A DNA stretch of 64,000 nt from Erysipelotrichaceae bacterium (GTDB taxonomy: Bacteria; Bacillota_I; Bacilli_A; Erysipelotrichales; Erysipelotrichaceae): the NCBI GenBank assembly GCA_017539025.1, contig JAFYHT010000071.1, positions 62,001-126,000 on the forward strand, read 5' to 3'. A program made the position numbers and the translations under genes. Of this stretch, positions 25,092 through 34,341 are shown piece by piece (the stretch's first letter is position 1; every line of letters starts with the position of its first letter). The notes beneath the pieces were generated by a model. It did no database searches, had not been told where the DNA came from, and saw only the letters and a program-made list of their open reading frames with translations.

Positions 25092-26192
25092 TCATCGTGG
25101 AGATAATTCAAATACTTCATAGTAACAATGCGATTCATTACGCAAAGGCAGATACCAGCCGGAAACACCCGGCGAAACATAGAGATCGAAGTCACCGATA
25201 TGATAGTCTCCGACGACATTCAGACCGGCTAACGCATAAAGTGTTTTTAAAGGAAACAGCTGTCCGGCATGGGTATGTCCTGAAAGCTGAAGGTCGGCAC
25301 CGACCTCTTTGATCTCGTCGTTCTGATAAGGGGTGTGATCCATACAGATCACATAGCGATCTTTTGGCCAGACGGGCAGATCTTTCACTGCCTTTCTTTC
25401 TTTCGGATGAGATGGGTCCTCTCTTCCAAGCAGGATGAGATCATCATTGATCATTTCAAAGTTTTCATAGAGGATCTGGATCCCGTGATTAATGATCGCA
25501 TCCTCCAGCTGTTTCTCACTCATCCTTTTCGATCCGAGGTATTCTCCTCTTTCCTGACGGTCGTGATTGCCATAGATGAAATAGACAGGTACCCCGATCT
25601 TTGAGATCTGTTCATAGAGATATTCCGCCTCATCGGGATAGGTGTGTTCGTCGGTGATGTCTCCTCCCAGCAGCAGAAAATCGGGTTTCTCTTCGCTGAT
25701 CTTTTTCAGAGTCTTATCAACAGTAGCCTTGCTTTGAGAAGAACCGTAATGAAGATCGGAAATGAAAACGAATCTATAATCGTTCTTCAGCTTATCCGAA
25801 ATGATCTCATGCCTGTTTGCACTGACCACCTGCATATTGATGATACTGTAAGACGATATTACAGTTAACAGGATCATCGTCAGGATCACCTTGACCTTGT
25901 ATCCCTTTTTCTTCAACAGAATTGCGCTTAACAGATACAGGATATCTGCACTCAGATCTGCCAGTAAGGCCAGATAAACAGCCGAGATCGGAAAATCGTA
26001 TTTCCAGACGAAAGGACTCGCATCGGCGATCAGTTCATAGGCGATCCCTGTCAACAGGAAAAACTTCACCAGGAACAGTAAAACATGAATGATCTTATTT
26101 GTGATCTTCCTTAACGGAAACTGTATTGTACAAACCGCAAGTCCTGCAAGTACGATCTCTGCGATCAGGATGAAGTATTTACTTAATGTCAT
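25092..26192 (-). CDS. Membrane-anchored metallophosphoesterase (YkuE/YaeI-like)
   Basis: 366 residues. Four hydrophobic segments in residues 5-130 form a membrane anchor, and a calcineurin-like phosphoesterase domain follows. Its metal motifs are complete: FISDLHYG, LLGGDITDE, YGNHD, an internal MDHTPY and SGHTHAGQ. Relatives (YkuE, YaeI) hydrolyse nucleotides or the pyrophosphate of UDP-diacylglucosamine-like lipids near the membrane. It is upstream of the mscS gene by 46 bases on the same strand. A TATAAT at 26222-26227 on the minus strand and AAAGG before the ATG support the start. Confidence 0.9.
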   Translation of the reverse strand: MTLSKYFILIAEIVLAGLAVCTIQFPLRKITNKIIHVLLFLVKFFLLTGIAYELIADASPFVWKYDFPISAVYLALLADLSADILYLLSAILLKKKGYKVKVILTMILLTVISSYSIINMQVVSANRHEIISDKLKNDYRFVFISDLHYGSSQSKATVDKTLKKISEEKPDFLLLGGDITDEHTYPDEAEYLYEQISKIGVPVYFIYGNHDRQERGEYLGSKRMSEKQLEDAIINHGIQILYENFEMINDDLILLGREDPSHPKERKAVKDLPVWPKDRYVICMDHTPYQNDEIKEVGADLQLSGHTHAGQLFPLKTLYALAGLNVVGDYHIGDFDLYVSPGVSGWYLPLRNESHCYYEVFELSPR

Positions 26193-26263
26193 AAAAAACC
26201 TTTGCTTTGTATATCAATCAAATTATAACATCTGTACCCTTTCGAGTACTTCTTTCATTAAGA

Positions 26264-26269
26264 TATAAT
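26264..26269 (+). promoter_or_regulatory. -10 box of probable leaderless promoter for cca
   Basis: TATAAT ending 10 bases before the ATG at 26280. No ribosome site separates them, so the transcript probably starts 3-4 bases before the start codon. Confidence 0.55.
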
Positions 26270-26279
26270 AATAGTGCTT

Positions 26280-27614
26280 ATGGATAAGAAACAACTTGCA
26301 GAAAATATCGCACGATCTGTATATGAAACCGGAGGCAGAGTCTTTTATGTCGGCGGCTGCGTCAGAGATAAACTTCTGAATATTGAAAACAAAGACATCG
26401 ACATCGAAGTCCACGGGATCTCTCCTTCAACATTAAAAGAGATACTGGAACAATATGGTACCGTGAAAGCCTTCGGTAAGAGTTTTGGTGTCTATCAGAT
26501 CGCAGGCTATGACATCGACATCGCTATGCCAAGAAGAGAAAGAGCCATCGGTAAGGGACACAGAGACTTTGAGATCGATGTCGATCCTTTCATCGGCTAT
26601 GAAGAAGCAGCCAGAAGAAGAGACTTCACGATCAATGCGCTGATGGAAGATGTGCTGACCGGACAGATCATCGATTCCTTCGGCGGTCTTGAAGATCTGA
26701 AAAACAAAGTCATCCGCTGTGTCGATCCTGTTACCTTTATCGAAGATCCACTCAGAGTCTTACGGGCAGCACAGTTTGCCTCAAGATTTGAATTTGAGAT
26801 CGACAAAGATACGATCGAACTATGCAAGAGTATCGATCTTTCAACGCTTTCGGAAGAAAGGATCGAAGAAGAACTCAAGAAAGCTCTGCTCAAGGCAGAA
26901 AGACCTTCGATCTTCTTTGAATCATTAAGAAAAATGGAACAGCTCGATACCTGGTTCCCGATGCTGAAAGATCTGATCGGATTGAAACAGGATCCGATCT
27001 ATCATCCGGAAGGCGATGTGTGGAACCATACGATGGATGTCTTAGACAGGTGCACGAAGTATTTAGATCGCGTTTCAAACCCTTACGCATTCATGTTGCT
27101 GGGACTGTGCCACGACTTAGGAAAGATCATCACTACTGAAGAGATCAACGGACGCATCCACAGCTATTCCCACGAGATCAAGGGACTGCCGCTGATCAAG
27201 ACTTTCATCAGACGTTTTTCCAACGAAAAAGACATCATAAAATACGTCCTCAATCTAACGAGCCTTCACATGCGTCCTTTCTCTCTTGCGAAGGATCATT
27301 CAGGCATCAAATCCACAAACAAAGTCTTCGACAAGTGTATCGCTCCATACGATCTGATATTGTTCTCCATTGCCGACAAGGGAGACAAGGCAAAGAAAGA
27401 AGACATCGACTTCCTGCTTGAACGCTATGCCGTATTTGAAGAATACATGTCGAGACCTTATGTCAGCGGAGACGATCTGATCGCTGCCGGATTAAAGCCG
27501 GATACATCTTTTTCTCAGATCCTGGAATATGCCCACAAACTCAGACTGGCAGGTGTCAATAAGGACCATGCACTGAAACAATCTCTTGCTTACGCCGATA
27601 AACTGAAAAAATAA
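26280..27614 (+). CDS. cca: CCA-adding enzyme / tRNA nucleotidyltransferase with HD domain
   Basis: 444 residues. The class II nucleotidyltransferase head carries YVGGCVRDKLL and the metal pair in DIDIEV, followed by AMPRRE, RRDFTINAL and the D-R-motif EDPLRVLRAAQFASRF. A C-terminal HD phosphohydrolase domain follows (GDVWNHTMDVLD, LLGLCHDLGK, SHEIKG). It adds or repairs the CCA end of tRNAs; the HD part is seen in several bacterial family members. An in-frame GTG lies six bases upstream of the ATG, but no ribosome site favours it. The stop overlaps the next gene by one base (TAATG). Confidence 0.92.
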   Translation: MDKKQLAENIARSVYETGGRVFYVGGCVRDKLLNIENKDIDIEVHGISPSTLKEILEQYGTVKAFGKSFGVYQIAGYDIDIAMPRRERAIGKGHRDFEIDVDPFIGYEEAARRRDFTINALMEDVLTGQIIDSFGGLEDLKNKVIRCVDPVTFIEDPLRVLRAAQFASRFEFEIDKDTIELCKSIDLSTLSEERIEEELKKALLKAERPSIFFESLRKMEQLDTWFPMLKDLIGLKQDPIYHPEGDVWNHTMDVLDRCTKYLDRVSNPYAFMLLGLCHDLGKIITTEEINGRIHSYSHEIKGLPLIKTFIRRFSNEKDIIKYVLNLTSLHMRPFSLAKDHSGIKSTNKVFDKCIAPYDLILFSIADKGDKAKKEDIDFLLERYAVFEEYMSRPYVSGDDLIAAGLKPDTSFSQILEYAHKLRLAGVNKDHALKQSLAYADKLKK

Positions 27615-29077
27615 TGGATATCAGAAAACTCACACTCTTACATTCCAACGATCCTTACGGTGCCTTTGATCCCAAAGAAAAAGACGGAAGACAAGTCGGC
27701 GGCATCGCACTTTTGGGCGGATATCTGGATCAGATCAGGAAAGAAAATCCAAACACACTCTACGCTCTTGCGGGAGATCTTTTCAAAGGTTCTCTGATCG
27801 ACTCCCACTACAAAGGGATCTCCACGATCGAACTGATCAATCTCCTGAAACCGGATGTCGCGACCATCGGCAATCATGAAGCCGACTATGGTCTGGCACA
27901 TCTCCTCTTCTTGGAGAAATGCGCGTGTTTTGATCTGATCAACGCCAACATGTATATCTCTTCTTCCAGAAAGAGACTGTTTGAACCATATAAGATCATT
28001 GAGATCGACGGGATGAAGATATTGTTCATCGGGATTATCACCAACGAGATCCTTCAATCTGCAGGAAAGCAGGACCTCATCGGCGTCTATCTCGATGTCG
28101 ATGATGCACAAAGGCAGATCGAAACGATCATCGACTCCTACAGGACTGTCGATATCGATCTGACTGTCCTATTGACACACATCGGCTACGATCAGGATAA
28201 GAGACTTGCGGAAAGACTGGATCCGAAACTCGGAGTCGACCTGATCATCGGTGCTCATTCCCATACGAAGCTGTATAAACCGAAGATCATCAACGACATT
28301 CAGATCGTTCAGGTCGGATCAGGCTTTGACAATCTCGGAAGATTTGACATCAACATTGATATCGACTCCCATCAGATCAAAGACATCAGATGGCAACTCC
28401 TGGATGTCGATTCCGATCACTGTAAGCCTGACTATCTGATCAACGAAGCATTAAAAGCCTATCGCATGCAGATCGAAGAAGACGCATCCCGCATCCTGAC
28501 GACATTCAAACGGGAACTGAGTCATCCAAACCGCCACGAGGAATCAGAACTGGGAAATCTCTTTGCGGACATGATGCAGGAAAACTCCAGTTTTGACATC
28601 TTCCTTTTTGGAAGCGGAAGCTTCAGAGGAAAGAAGCTCGGCCCTGTCGTCGACTATCTCTCCTTCAAAGGGATCTATCCCTTCAGCAACACCATATACA
28701 TGATCACCATCGCCGGTAATCAATTCAAGAAGATGTGTCATCACTATCTGAAAGAAACTTTCCTCAGCAAGGGGTCTGCAGAATTCTATGATGTCTCCAA
28801 AGGTGTCAGACTGGTATACGATTCAAAAACAGATGAACTCAGTACCTGTTCCTTCAAAGGCAAAGAAATAAGAGATGATCAGATCCTGAAAGTCGCATTA
28901 CAGGAATTCCACTTCAACAACATCGAAGAATTCCTGGGCTTAGACAAAGAAGAGATCTCTCAGATAGAAAAACCGAAACTCATCGTCAACGATGATACTT
29001 CGGTCTACGAAGAGATATTGAGCAGAAGTTTCGAACTTGACTCTCATGTCGAAAACAGGATCACGATCCTGAAATAA
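27614..29077 (+). CDS. Bifunctional metallophosphatase / 5'-nucleotidase family protein, cytoplasmic
   Basis: 487 residues with an N-terminal metallophosphatase domain (SNDPYGAFD, LAGDLFKG, TIGNHEADYG, LTHIG, IGAHSHTK) and a C-terminal 5'-nucleotidase substrate domain beginning near GNLFADMMQE. There is no signal peptide, unlike the UshA-type periplasmic or wall-attached enzymes. The first metal motif normally reads ND-x-H-G; here a Tyr replaces the His (NDPYG), which may weaken one metal site. It should act on nucleotides or sugar nucleotides. Translation is coupled to cca through a TAATG overlap, and the pair ends at a terminator. Confidence 0.88.
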   Translation: MDIRKLTLLHSNDPYGAFDPKEKDGRQVGGIALLGGYLDQIRKENPNTLYALAGDLFKGSLIDSHYKGISTIELINLLKPDVATIGNHEADYGLAHLLFLEKCACFDLINANMYISSSRKRLFEPYKIIEIDGMKILFIGIITNEILQSAGKQDLIGVYLDVDDAQRQIETIIDSYRTVDIDLTVLLTHIGYDQDKRLAERLDPKLGVDLIIGAHSHTKLYKPKIINDIQIVQVGSGFDNLGRFDINIDIDSHQIKDIRWQLLDVDSDHCKPDYLINEALKAYRMQIEEDASRILTTFKRELSHPNRHEESELGNLFADMMQENSSFDIFLFGSGSFRGKKLGPVVDYLSFKGIYPFSNTIYMITIAGNQFKKMCHHYLKETFLSKGSAEFYDVSKGVRLVYDSKTDELSTCSFKGKEIRDDQILKVALQEFHFNNIEEFLGLDKEEISQIEKPKLIVNDDTSVYEEILSRSFELDSHVENRITILK

Positions 29078-29086
29078 TGACCACAC

Positions 29087-29116
29087 AAAAGATCAGCTGT
29101 AACGCTGATCTTTTTC
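29087..29116. terminator. Bidirectional terminator between the nucleotidase and pheA genes
   Basis: AAAAGATCAGC pairs with GCTGATCTTTT around TGTAAC, followed by a T-run on both strands. Confidence 0.88.
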
Positions 29117-29118
29117 AA

Positions 29119-29943
29119 CTAAATCGTCTTGCTGTCAGCCTTGTAGGATCCAAAGACCTTCAGATCATGACAGTCATATTCAAGCCTTCTCAAGACTTCC
29201 TTCACATCCGGATCGTTGAGGTTGCCGGAGAAGTCAAGATAGAAACAGTATTCAAACAGTTTGCCGAAGATCGGTCTGCTTTCCAGTTTCACGACATTGA
29301 TGTTCTTGGATGCGAAAACGCCCAGTGCATGATACAAGGCGCCCGGTGTATGAGACAGCACCATGCGGATCGATATCTTATCGGCATCTTCAGGATATTC
29401 TTCTTTATTGCCTGTGACCAGGAATCTCGTCATGTTGGCATCGTTGTCATTCACACCTTCGATCAGTATCTCCATATCATAGATCTTTGCGGCCAGATGA
29501 GAAGCGATGGCAGCTTTGTGTCTTTCATTACACTCTTTTACGTATTTGACACTTAAGGCTGTATCTTCATAGACGACTGGATTCATCTGCGGATATTTTC
29601 TGAAGAGACCTTCGCATTGCGAGATCGCTTCCGGATGGGAATAGACTTCTGTGATCTGCTCGATCTTCGTGCCTTTCAAAGCGATCAGATCCTGTCTGAT
29701 CGGAATGACGATCTCACCGACTGCGTAGACCTGATAATGCTGAAACAGATCGTAGGTCCTGGCGATGATCCCGGTCGTTGTGTTCTCTACCGGAAACAAG
29801 GCATAATCCAGCACACCTTTCTGAAGATCCTCAAACATATCCGTAAAACTGCTGTAGCCGACTTCCTCACACTCTTGCTTGAAATAGGAACGTAAGGCCA
29901 TCTGTGAAAAAGCTCCATTCACTCCCTGATATCCGACTCTCAT
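29119..29943 (-). CDS. pheA: Prephenate dehydratase
   Basis: 274 residues. The catalytic domain opens with VGYQGVNGAFSQMAL and contains LFPVENTTTG and the TRF signature (ANMTRFLVTG). A C-terminal ACT regulatory domain follows, with HTPGALYHALGVFASKNIN and ESRPI, so phenylalanine feedback control is expected. It converts prephenate to phenylpyruvate in phenylalanine synthesis. The stop of the acetyltransferase gene overlaps the start of this one by four bases, so the two are co-translated. No other aromatic pathway gene is nearby. Confidence 0.94.
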   Translation of the reverse strand: MRVGYQGVNGAFSQMALRSYFKQECEEVGYSSFTDMFEDLQKGVLDYALFPVENTTTGIIARTYDLFQHYQVYAVGEIVIPIRQDLIALKGTKIEQITEVYSHPEAISQCEGLFRKYPQMNPVVYEDTALSVKYVKECNERHKAAIASHLAAKIYDMEILIEGVNDNDANMTRFLVTGNKEEYPEDADKISIRMVLSHTPGALYHALGVFASKNINVVKLESRPIFGKLFEYCFYLDFSGNLNDPDVKEVLRRLEYDCHDLKVFGSYKADSKTI

Positions 29944-30359
29944 ATCTTCACCCTCTTAAAAAATCTGTATCCGGTATTCTCATACCCATTGCTCTCATAG
30001 AAATGATGTGCCTTCTTTCTCCAGTTTGAAGACAGCACTTCGATCAGTTCGATCTGATTCTCTCTGGCATATCCTTCGGCCTGATCCAAGAGAAGCTTTC
30101 CATAACCCTTATTTCTGTATCCTTCCTTTACGACGAGTTCCAGGATCTCCATGATCCTTGATGCCCGACATAACTGATGAGAGATCCTGAAATGGATATA
30201 GCCAAGGACTTCATCTTCTTCAAGAAGATATACGACATCGTTTCTGACCGCATCTTCATAAGCCAAAACAAAACCTTCCCTATCAAGGATCGTACCCTCA
30301 AGAAGGTTACTTAAGGAATAGACTGTTTCCAGATCGTTCATATCTGCTTTTCTGATCAT
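29940..30359 (-). CDS. GNAT family N-acetyltransferase
   Basis: 139 residues, a single GNAT domain. The acetyl-CoA-binding loop is KEGYRNKGYGKLLL, a version of the family motif Q/R-x-x-G-x-G/A, and the C-terminal strand HHFYESNGYENTGYRFFK is also typical. The target amine is unknown. A TAGAAT sits six bases before the ATG without a separate ribosome site, so the transcript is probably leaderless. It overlaps pheA by four bases. Confidence 0.88.
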   Translation of the reverse strand: MIRKADMNDLETVYSLSNLLEGTILDREGFVLAYEDAVRNDVVYLLEEDEVLGYIHFRISHQLCRASRIMEILELVVKEGYRNKGYGKLLLDQAEGYARENQIELIEVLSSNWRKKAHHFYESNGYENTGYRFFKRVKI

Positions 30360-30365
30360 ACCTTT

Positions 30366-30371
30366 ATTCTA
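30366..30371 (-). promoter_or_regulatory. -10 box of probable leaderless promoter for the GNAT-pheA operon
   Basis: TAGAAT on the minus strand, six bases before the ATG at 30359. Confidence 0.45.
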
Positions 30372-30395
30372 ATAGAAAAAGATCCTGATCGGATC

Positions 30396-31886
30396 TCATT
30401 CATTACATAATTCATCGATCCAGGCGAAGAGTTCGTCCAGATCATAATCGCCGCTGTGTGGCAGACCCCAAGGCAATGCGAAGTCGACATCACAGCCTTT
30501 GTTTTTCAAAATTGTCGCAAGGATCACCGGGATCGCCAGAGAAGTATCTCTGTCAAACGATCCATGTCTGATACGCCAGTGTTTTGTGATCGTATGATCA
30601 TCGTGGTCCAGATGACAGATCGGATTCATCAGCGAGATGATCTTCGGATCAGCCATCTCGTTGTTTTCTGCTTCATTGTTTTCATAAGAGAAAGCAGTGA
30701 AGTGTCTGGCATCGATGTTCTCATCACCGAACTCTTCGTTCTCGGGACTTTTCATCATCAGATCGTCAAATGCAGGTGTCTGCTTCATACGGGTGATCTG
30801 ATTCACATATCTTTCGAAATCAAGATCAATGATCTTTCCTTCTTCGATCTTCAGATATTCCTGATCATCGATATGTGCTTTTTCATTCATCAGATAAGAT
30901 AGTTCTTTTTCATTTGAATGAGAATCATATTCTTTCTGCGCAGAAGCGATCAGATATCTCTTGACCAACTTTTTGAAAGAACCGTTGCCTTCTTCATCCA
31001 GACTTAAAGTATTATCTTCATCTTTCAGTTCAAGGCAGTTCAGATAGGCAGGGAAGAGGTCCTTCAGTTTCTTTGATAAAGCGATCTGTTTCTCGCTCAT
31101 CATTCCTTCATCCGGAACTCTGATGATGCCTGTTTCAGTTCTCTGGTGCTTTGTGCGGTGATAGTCATTGAGACCGCAGAATTGCCACTCATAGGCACTG
31201 TCGGCATTTTCCAGATTATGGATCGGGCAATAACAACTTGATGCGAAGACATCGTCTCTTTCATCTGCTGCGCCGATCTGTTTCAGATACGGTTCAAATT
31301 CTTTCTCGTTACCGCTTGATCCGGCCAGTGCAGACAGTGCACCTCCGGCACTGGTACCGTTGGTGATGATCCTTTCATAGTTTCCCGGAAGCAGGTCACT
31401 GTTGTGTCTCAGGAAACGGATCGCTGCTTTATAGTCCACGATGAATGCCGGAGCTCTTCCGACCATCCTTCCTGTTTCCTTACCCAGTTTTCCTTCCTTG
31501 CTTCCTTCGAAAAATTCCGTAGCGATCTTTCCGGAGGTCCTTCCTCTGACACCGGCTGATACGGCGATGTATCCGTGTTCCAGTGCTTCAAACAGAGAAT
31601 TGATCTTTTTGTTGTGGGAATCGATACCCGGTTCATCAGCAGGACCCGGCATATAGCCGCCTACTGTATTGGGCAGAAAGACCGGTACATTATTCCTGTC
31701 ATATCTTCCGATCTTTTCATCGTGATAATATGCTTCCGGAACGAAGATATTGATCTTCTGTATCTCATCCAGAGGATTTTCACAATATAAGAGATCGCGA
31801 TATGCACGATATCTGATCTTTCTGTTTTCGATTTCTTTTTCATCGACCTGATACAGATCTGTATTGATGCGAAGCAGATCTTTCAT
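30396..31886 (-). CDS. Tannase-like / feruloyl-esterase-type alpha/beta hydrolase
   Basis: 496 residues, cytoplasmic. The nucleophile Ser179 is in [12 protein letters not shown], preceded by [13 protein letters not shown], a pattern shared with subtype B tannases and related esterases. The oxyanion-side motifs [10 protein letters not shown] and AVSAGVRGR also fit. The acid and His come from the C-terminal end ([14 protein letters not shown]), which again matches the tannase layout with a large lid insertion (about 225-430). It would cleave gallate or hydroxycinnamate esters of plant origin; activity on another ester is possible. AGGAGG precedes the ATG. It follows the PTS gene on the same strand after a hairpin. 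Confidence 0.75.
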   Translation of the reverse strand: MKDLLRINTDLYQVDEKEIENRKIRYRAYRDLLYCENPLDEIQKINIFVPEAYYHDEKIGRYDRNNVPVFLPNTVGGYMPGPADEPGIDSHNKKINSLFEALEHGYIAVSAGVRGRTSGKIATEFFEGSKEGKLGKETGRMVGRAPAFIVDYKAAIRFLRHNSDLLPGNYERIITNGTSAGGALSALAGSSGNEKEFEPYLKQIGAADERDDVFASSCYCPIHNLENADSAYEWQFCGLNDYHRTKHQRTETGIIRVPDEGMMSEKQIALSKKLKDLFPAYLNCLELKDEDNTLSLDEEGNGSFKKLVKRYLIASAQKEYDSHSNEKELSYLMNEKAHIDDQEYLKIEEGKIIDLDFERYVNQITRMKQTPAFDDLMMKSPENEEFGDENIDARHFTAFSYENNEAENNEMADPKIISLMNPICHLDHDDHTITKHWRIRHGSFDRDTSLAIPVILATILKNKGCDVDFALPWGLPHSGDYDLDELFAWIDELCNE

Positions 31887-31907
31887 AAGGGCCTCCTTTC
31901 ATATTGA

Positions 31908-31930
31908 AGGCAGAGCCAGGAGCTCTGCCT
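31908..31930 (-). terminator. Hairpin after the PTS gene
   Basis: AGGCAGAGC pairs perfectly with GCTCTGCCT around CAGGA, between the PTS stop codon and the esterase start. The following T-run is weak, so some readthrough into the esterase gene is likely. Confidence 0.6.
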
Positions 31931-31941
31931 ATATTATTTCA

Positions 31942-33396
31942 TTATTTACCTAAGATTCTGGTAGCTTCTTCGTCGTTATATGCCATCAGAGTTGCTACGA
32001 TCGCAAACAGACCGCCAGCCGCAACACCGACACAATACTTGATGATATCAGCAGAACTGCCGCCACCGGCATAGTTGAAGATACCGAAGAGGCCGCTGCC
32101 GCCGAACATATACATCTTAGTCTTGAGCATACCGATGATCGCACCACCGACGCAACCGCCGAGGATGTTGATCGCAAAGAGCTTCTTGATCGGAACAAGG
32201 ATCGAATACATCAGAGGTTCACCGACACCGCAGATCTGAGAGATCGTAGCCGGGATCGCGAGGTCTCTGACCTTCTTGTTCTTACGGCAAGCCCAGCAGA
32301 TCGCAAGACCCTGGAACATACCGACCATAGGACCGATACCGCCGCAAGCCATGATGTAGTCGTAACCGTTCTGGGCGATCAGGCTGAGAGCCAGACCGAT
32401 GATGACCCAGTGCATACCAAACAGGACCAGGACACCGAAGCCACCGCCTAATAAAGCACCGGCAACAAGACCGCCAACGACAGGGATATTGAATAATGCT
32501 TCAACAAGGATCTGGATGCATACTGCAACAGAGTTGAGGACCGGTCCGATGACGACATATGCCGCAACAACAGAAACGACAAGAGCGATGATCGGAGTCA
32601 GAATACCTTTGAGGTTGTCATTGATATGATCCTTGCACCACTTCTCCAGCTTGGAAGCGAGATATACGGAAACGATGACCGGGAAGACACTTGAAGTGTA
32701 GCCAGCACCCGGCATGACGATTGGGATACCAAGGAACTTATTGTAATAAGTCATCGCAAACTTTGTTCCCTCAAACAGAGTTCCGGCAACCGGCAGAGTC
32801 TGAGCGATATTGACCATGGAAGGATATACCAGCGCAGCACCGATCGCAGCACCGATGAATTCATTGCATCTGAACTTGCGGGCAGCTGTGAAACCTAACA
32901 TGATAGGTAAGAAATAGAAGAATCCATCACCTACCGCATTCAGCAGCATATATAATCCGCTTGTCGGATCAAGTACGCCGATATTGTCTAAAGCCAGGAA
33001 TGAAGAAACACCTTTGATGATACCTGCTGCCGTCAAGACACCAAGCGTCGGGACCAGGATACCTGAGATCGTATCCATCAGCGTGTTCAGCAAGCCCTTC
33101 TTGCCATCGGCAGAGTCGTCTGCAGAAACTTCACCTGCACCGGCGATGCCCTGTGTTTCGACGATCGTGTCATAGATCGCATCGACCTTGTTGCCGACGA
33201 CGACCTGAAGCTGATTGCCGACTTCCTGGACCTTGATCACGTATTCGGTCTCGGATAAAGTTTTCTGATCAGCCTTTGCGCTGTCTTTTAATACGAAACG
33301 AAGTCTTGTGATGCAGTGTGTCAGGGAAACGACGTTGTCTTTTCCGCCTACTGCCTCAACGATCTTAGCTGCTACATTGTTATACTTTTCAGCCAT
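31942..33396 (-). CDS. PTS transporter subunit EIIBC (glucoside/amino-sugar family)
   Basis: 484 residues. The N-terminal EIIB domain has the phospho-Cys28 in LTHCITRLRFVLKD; the EIIC domain from about 110 has roughly ten membrane segments and the motifs GFTAARKF, GIGPMVGMFQG and GVGEPLMY. No EIIA domain is fused, so it must borrow a separate EIIA. Family members of this B-C order carry beta-glucosides, sucrose, trehalose or N-acetylmuramate. The RpiR-type regulator across the promoter region recalls MurR/MurP and GlvR systems. I chose the start at MAEKYNN because AAGGAGG lies just before it; ten extra upstream codons lack a ribosome site. Confidence 0.9.
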   Translation of the reverse strand: MAEKYNNVAAKIVEAVGGKDNVVSLTHCITRLRFVLKDSAKADQKTLSETEYVIKVQEVGNQLQVVVGNKVDAIYDTIVETQGIAGAGEVSADDSADGKKGLLNTLMDTISGILVPTLGVLTAAGIIKGVSSFLALDNIGVLDPTSGLYMLLNAVGDGFFYFLPIMLGFTAARKFRCNEFIGAAIGAALVYPSMVNIAQTLPVAGTLFEGTKFAMTYYNKFLGIPIVMPGAGYTSSVFPVIVSVYLASKLEKWCKDHINDNLKGILTPIIALVVSVVAAYVVIGPVLNSVAVCIQILVEALFNIPVVGGLVAGALLGGGFGVLVLFGMHWVIIGLALSLIAQNGYDYIMACGGIGPMVGMFQGLAICWACRKNKKVRDLAIPATISQICGVGEPLMYSILVPIKKLFAINILGGCVGGAIIGMLKTKMYMFGGSGLFGIFNYAGGGSSADIIKYCVGVAAGGLFAIVATLMAYNDEEATRILGK

Positions 33397-33442
33397 CTTT
33401 CTTTCCTCCTTAAATATTTGTTTCATTGAAGATTGCTTACAT

Positions 33443-33455
33443 GAATATAATATTC
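33443..33455. promoter_or_regulatory. Palindromic operator overlapping the PTS promoter
   Basis: GAATAT-A-ATATTC, matching the second site at 33568-33580 in the form GAATAnnnTATTC. It overlaps the -10 of the PTS promoter, which is where a repressor would act. Confidence 0.6.
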
Positions 33456-33476
33456 AAAAGATGGCATATTTGTCAA
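33447..33476 (-). promoter_or_regulatory. Promoter of the PTS gene
   Basis: On the minus strand TTGACA (33471-33476) is followed after 18 bases by TATTAT (33447-33452). Confidence 0.65.
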
Positions 33477-33548
33477 TAAATATTTTATTTATTTTTCAAA
33501 AAACTTCATTTTTCGCACTTTTTTGCCATTTTTTACCCATTTTTTGCA

Positions 33549-33554
33549 TATAAT
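33549..33554 (+). promoter_or_regulatory. -10 box for the RpiR regulator gene
   Basis: TATAAT about 44 bases before the regulator start codon; the operator at 33568-33580 lies just downstream of the expected transcript start. Confidence 0.5.
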
Positions 33555-33567
33555 ATATATAGGAAAT

Positions 33568-33580
33568 GAATATTTTATTC
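33568..33580. promoter_or_regulatory. Second palindromic operator, in the RpiR gene leader
   Basis: GAATA-TTT-TATTC, the same pattern as the site in the PTS promoter, 125 bases away. The pair suggests control of both divergent genes by one dimeric regulator, probably the RpiR protein itself. Confidence 0.6.
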
Positions 33581-33597
33581 AAATTGAAGGAGGAAAT

Positions 33598-34341
33598 ATG
33601 AATCCCTTTCTGAATATGGAACAGCACAAAGCTGAATTTACACAGAACGACATGAAGATCTATCAGGCGATCATGGAACAGCCGGAAAAGGTCATCTCTT
33701 TATCTACCAGTGATTTTGCGAAAGAAGCCGATGTTTCCCAACCTGCTCTGACCAGATTCATCAAGATGCTTGGCTATCTCAAGTACAACGACTTCCGTTC
33801 GGACATCACCGCCTGGTCGGCACAGCTCAATTCCAACTCGCAGAGCGATTCTCTTCCTTATTTTGAAAGACTGAAGCTGCTGATCAGTGAAGCAGAAAAA
33901 GTGCTGGATGATAAATATATGGAAGAGCTGGCACAATATGTCCTGAGTTTCCAACGTATTTTTACCTCAGGTATCGGCAAAAGCAGTGAAGGTGCTCATC
34001 TGCTTCATGCTTTATTAAGAAAGTATGGCATCTTCGTTCATCTGGTCTCGACAGACGAACTCAGAGATACCGCCGACAACATCAATGAAGACGATCTGCT
34101 GATCCTCTTCTCGGTTTCTGCCAACCCGGAGCTCATGGACAAGGTCGTCAACACCCAGGCAAAAGTCCTGCTGGTATCGACGAGCGCAGCTGATCCATAC
34201 AAGCAGATCATCGACAGGCTCGTCTTACTTCCTTATCTGCCGCCGCATCCGGAGACCTGTTCAGTATCTCCGGTCCTCTTCCAGATCCTGGTAGAGCTTC
34301 TGGATTCCTATATTGCCAAGAGACTTGCGAAAGGAGAATGA
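33598..34341 (+). CDS. RpiR/MurR-family transcriptional regulator
   Basis: 247 residues from the ATG preceded by GAAGGAGGAAAT. Residues 10-85 form the RpiR helix-turn-helix domain (SLSTSDFAKEADVSQPALTRFIKMLGYLKYNDFR). Residues from about 105 form a SIS phosphosugar-binding domain (FTSGIGKSSEGAHLLHALL, LLILFSVSANPELM). It should sense a sugar phosphate made by the divergent PTS and control that operon. Two matching palindromes, one in each promoter, support this and suggest autoregulation. It overlaps the next gene. Confidence 0.9.
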   Translation: MNPFLNMEQHKAEFTQNDMKIYQAIMEQPEKVISLSTSDFAKEADVSQPALTRFIKMLGYLKYNDFRSDITAWSAQLNSNSQSDSLPYFERLKLLISEAEKVLDDKYMEELAQYVLSFQRIFTSGIGKSSEGAHLLHALLRKYGIFVHLVSTDELRDTADNINEDDLLILFSVSANPELMDKVVNTQAKVLLVSTSAADPYKQIIDRLVLLPYLPPHPETCSVSPVLFQILVELLDSYIAKRLAKGE

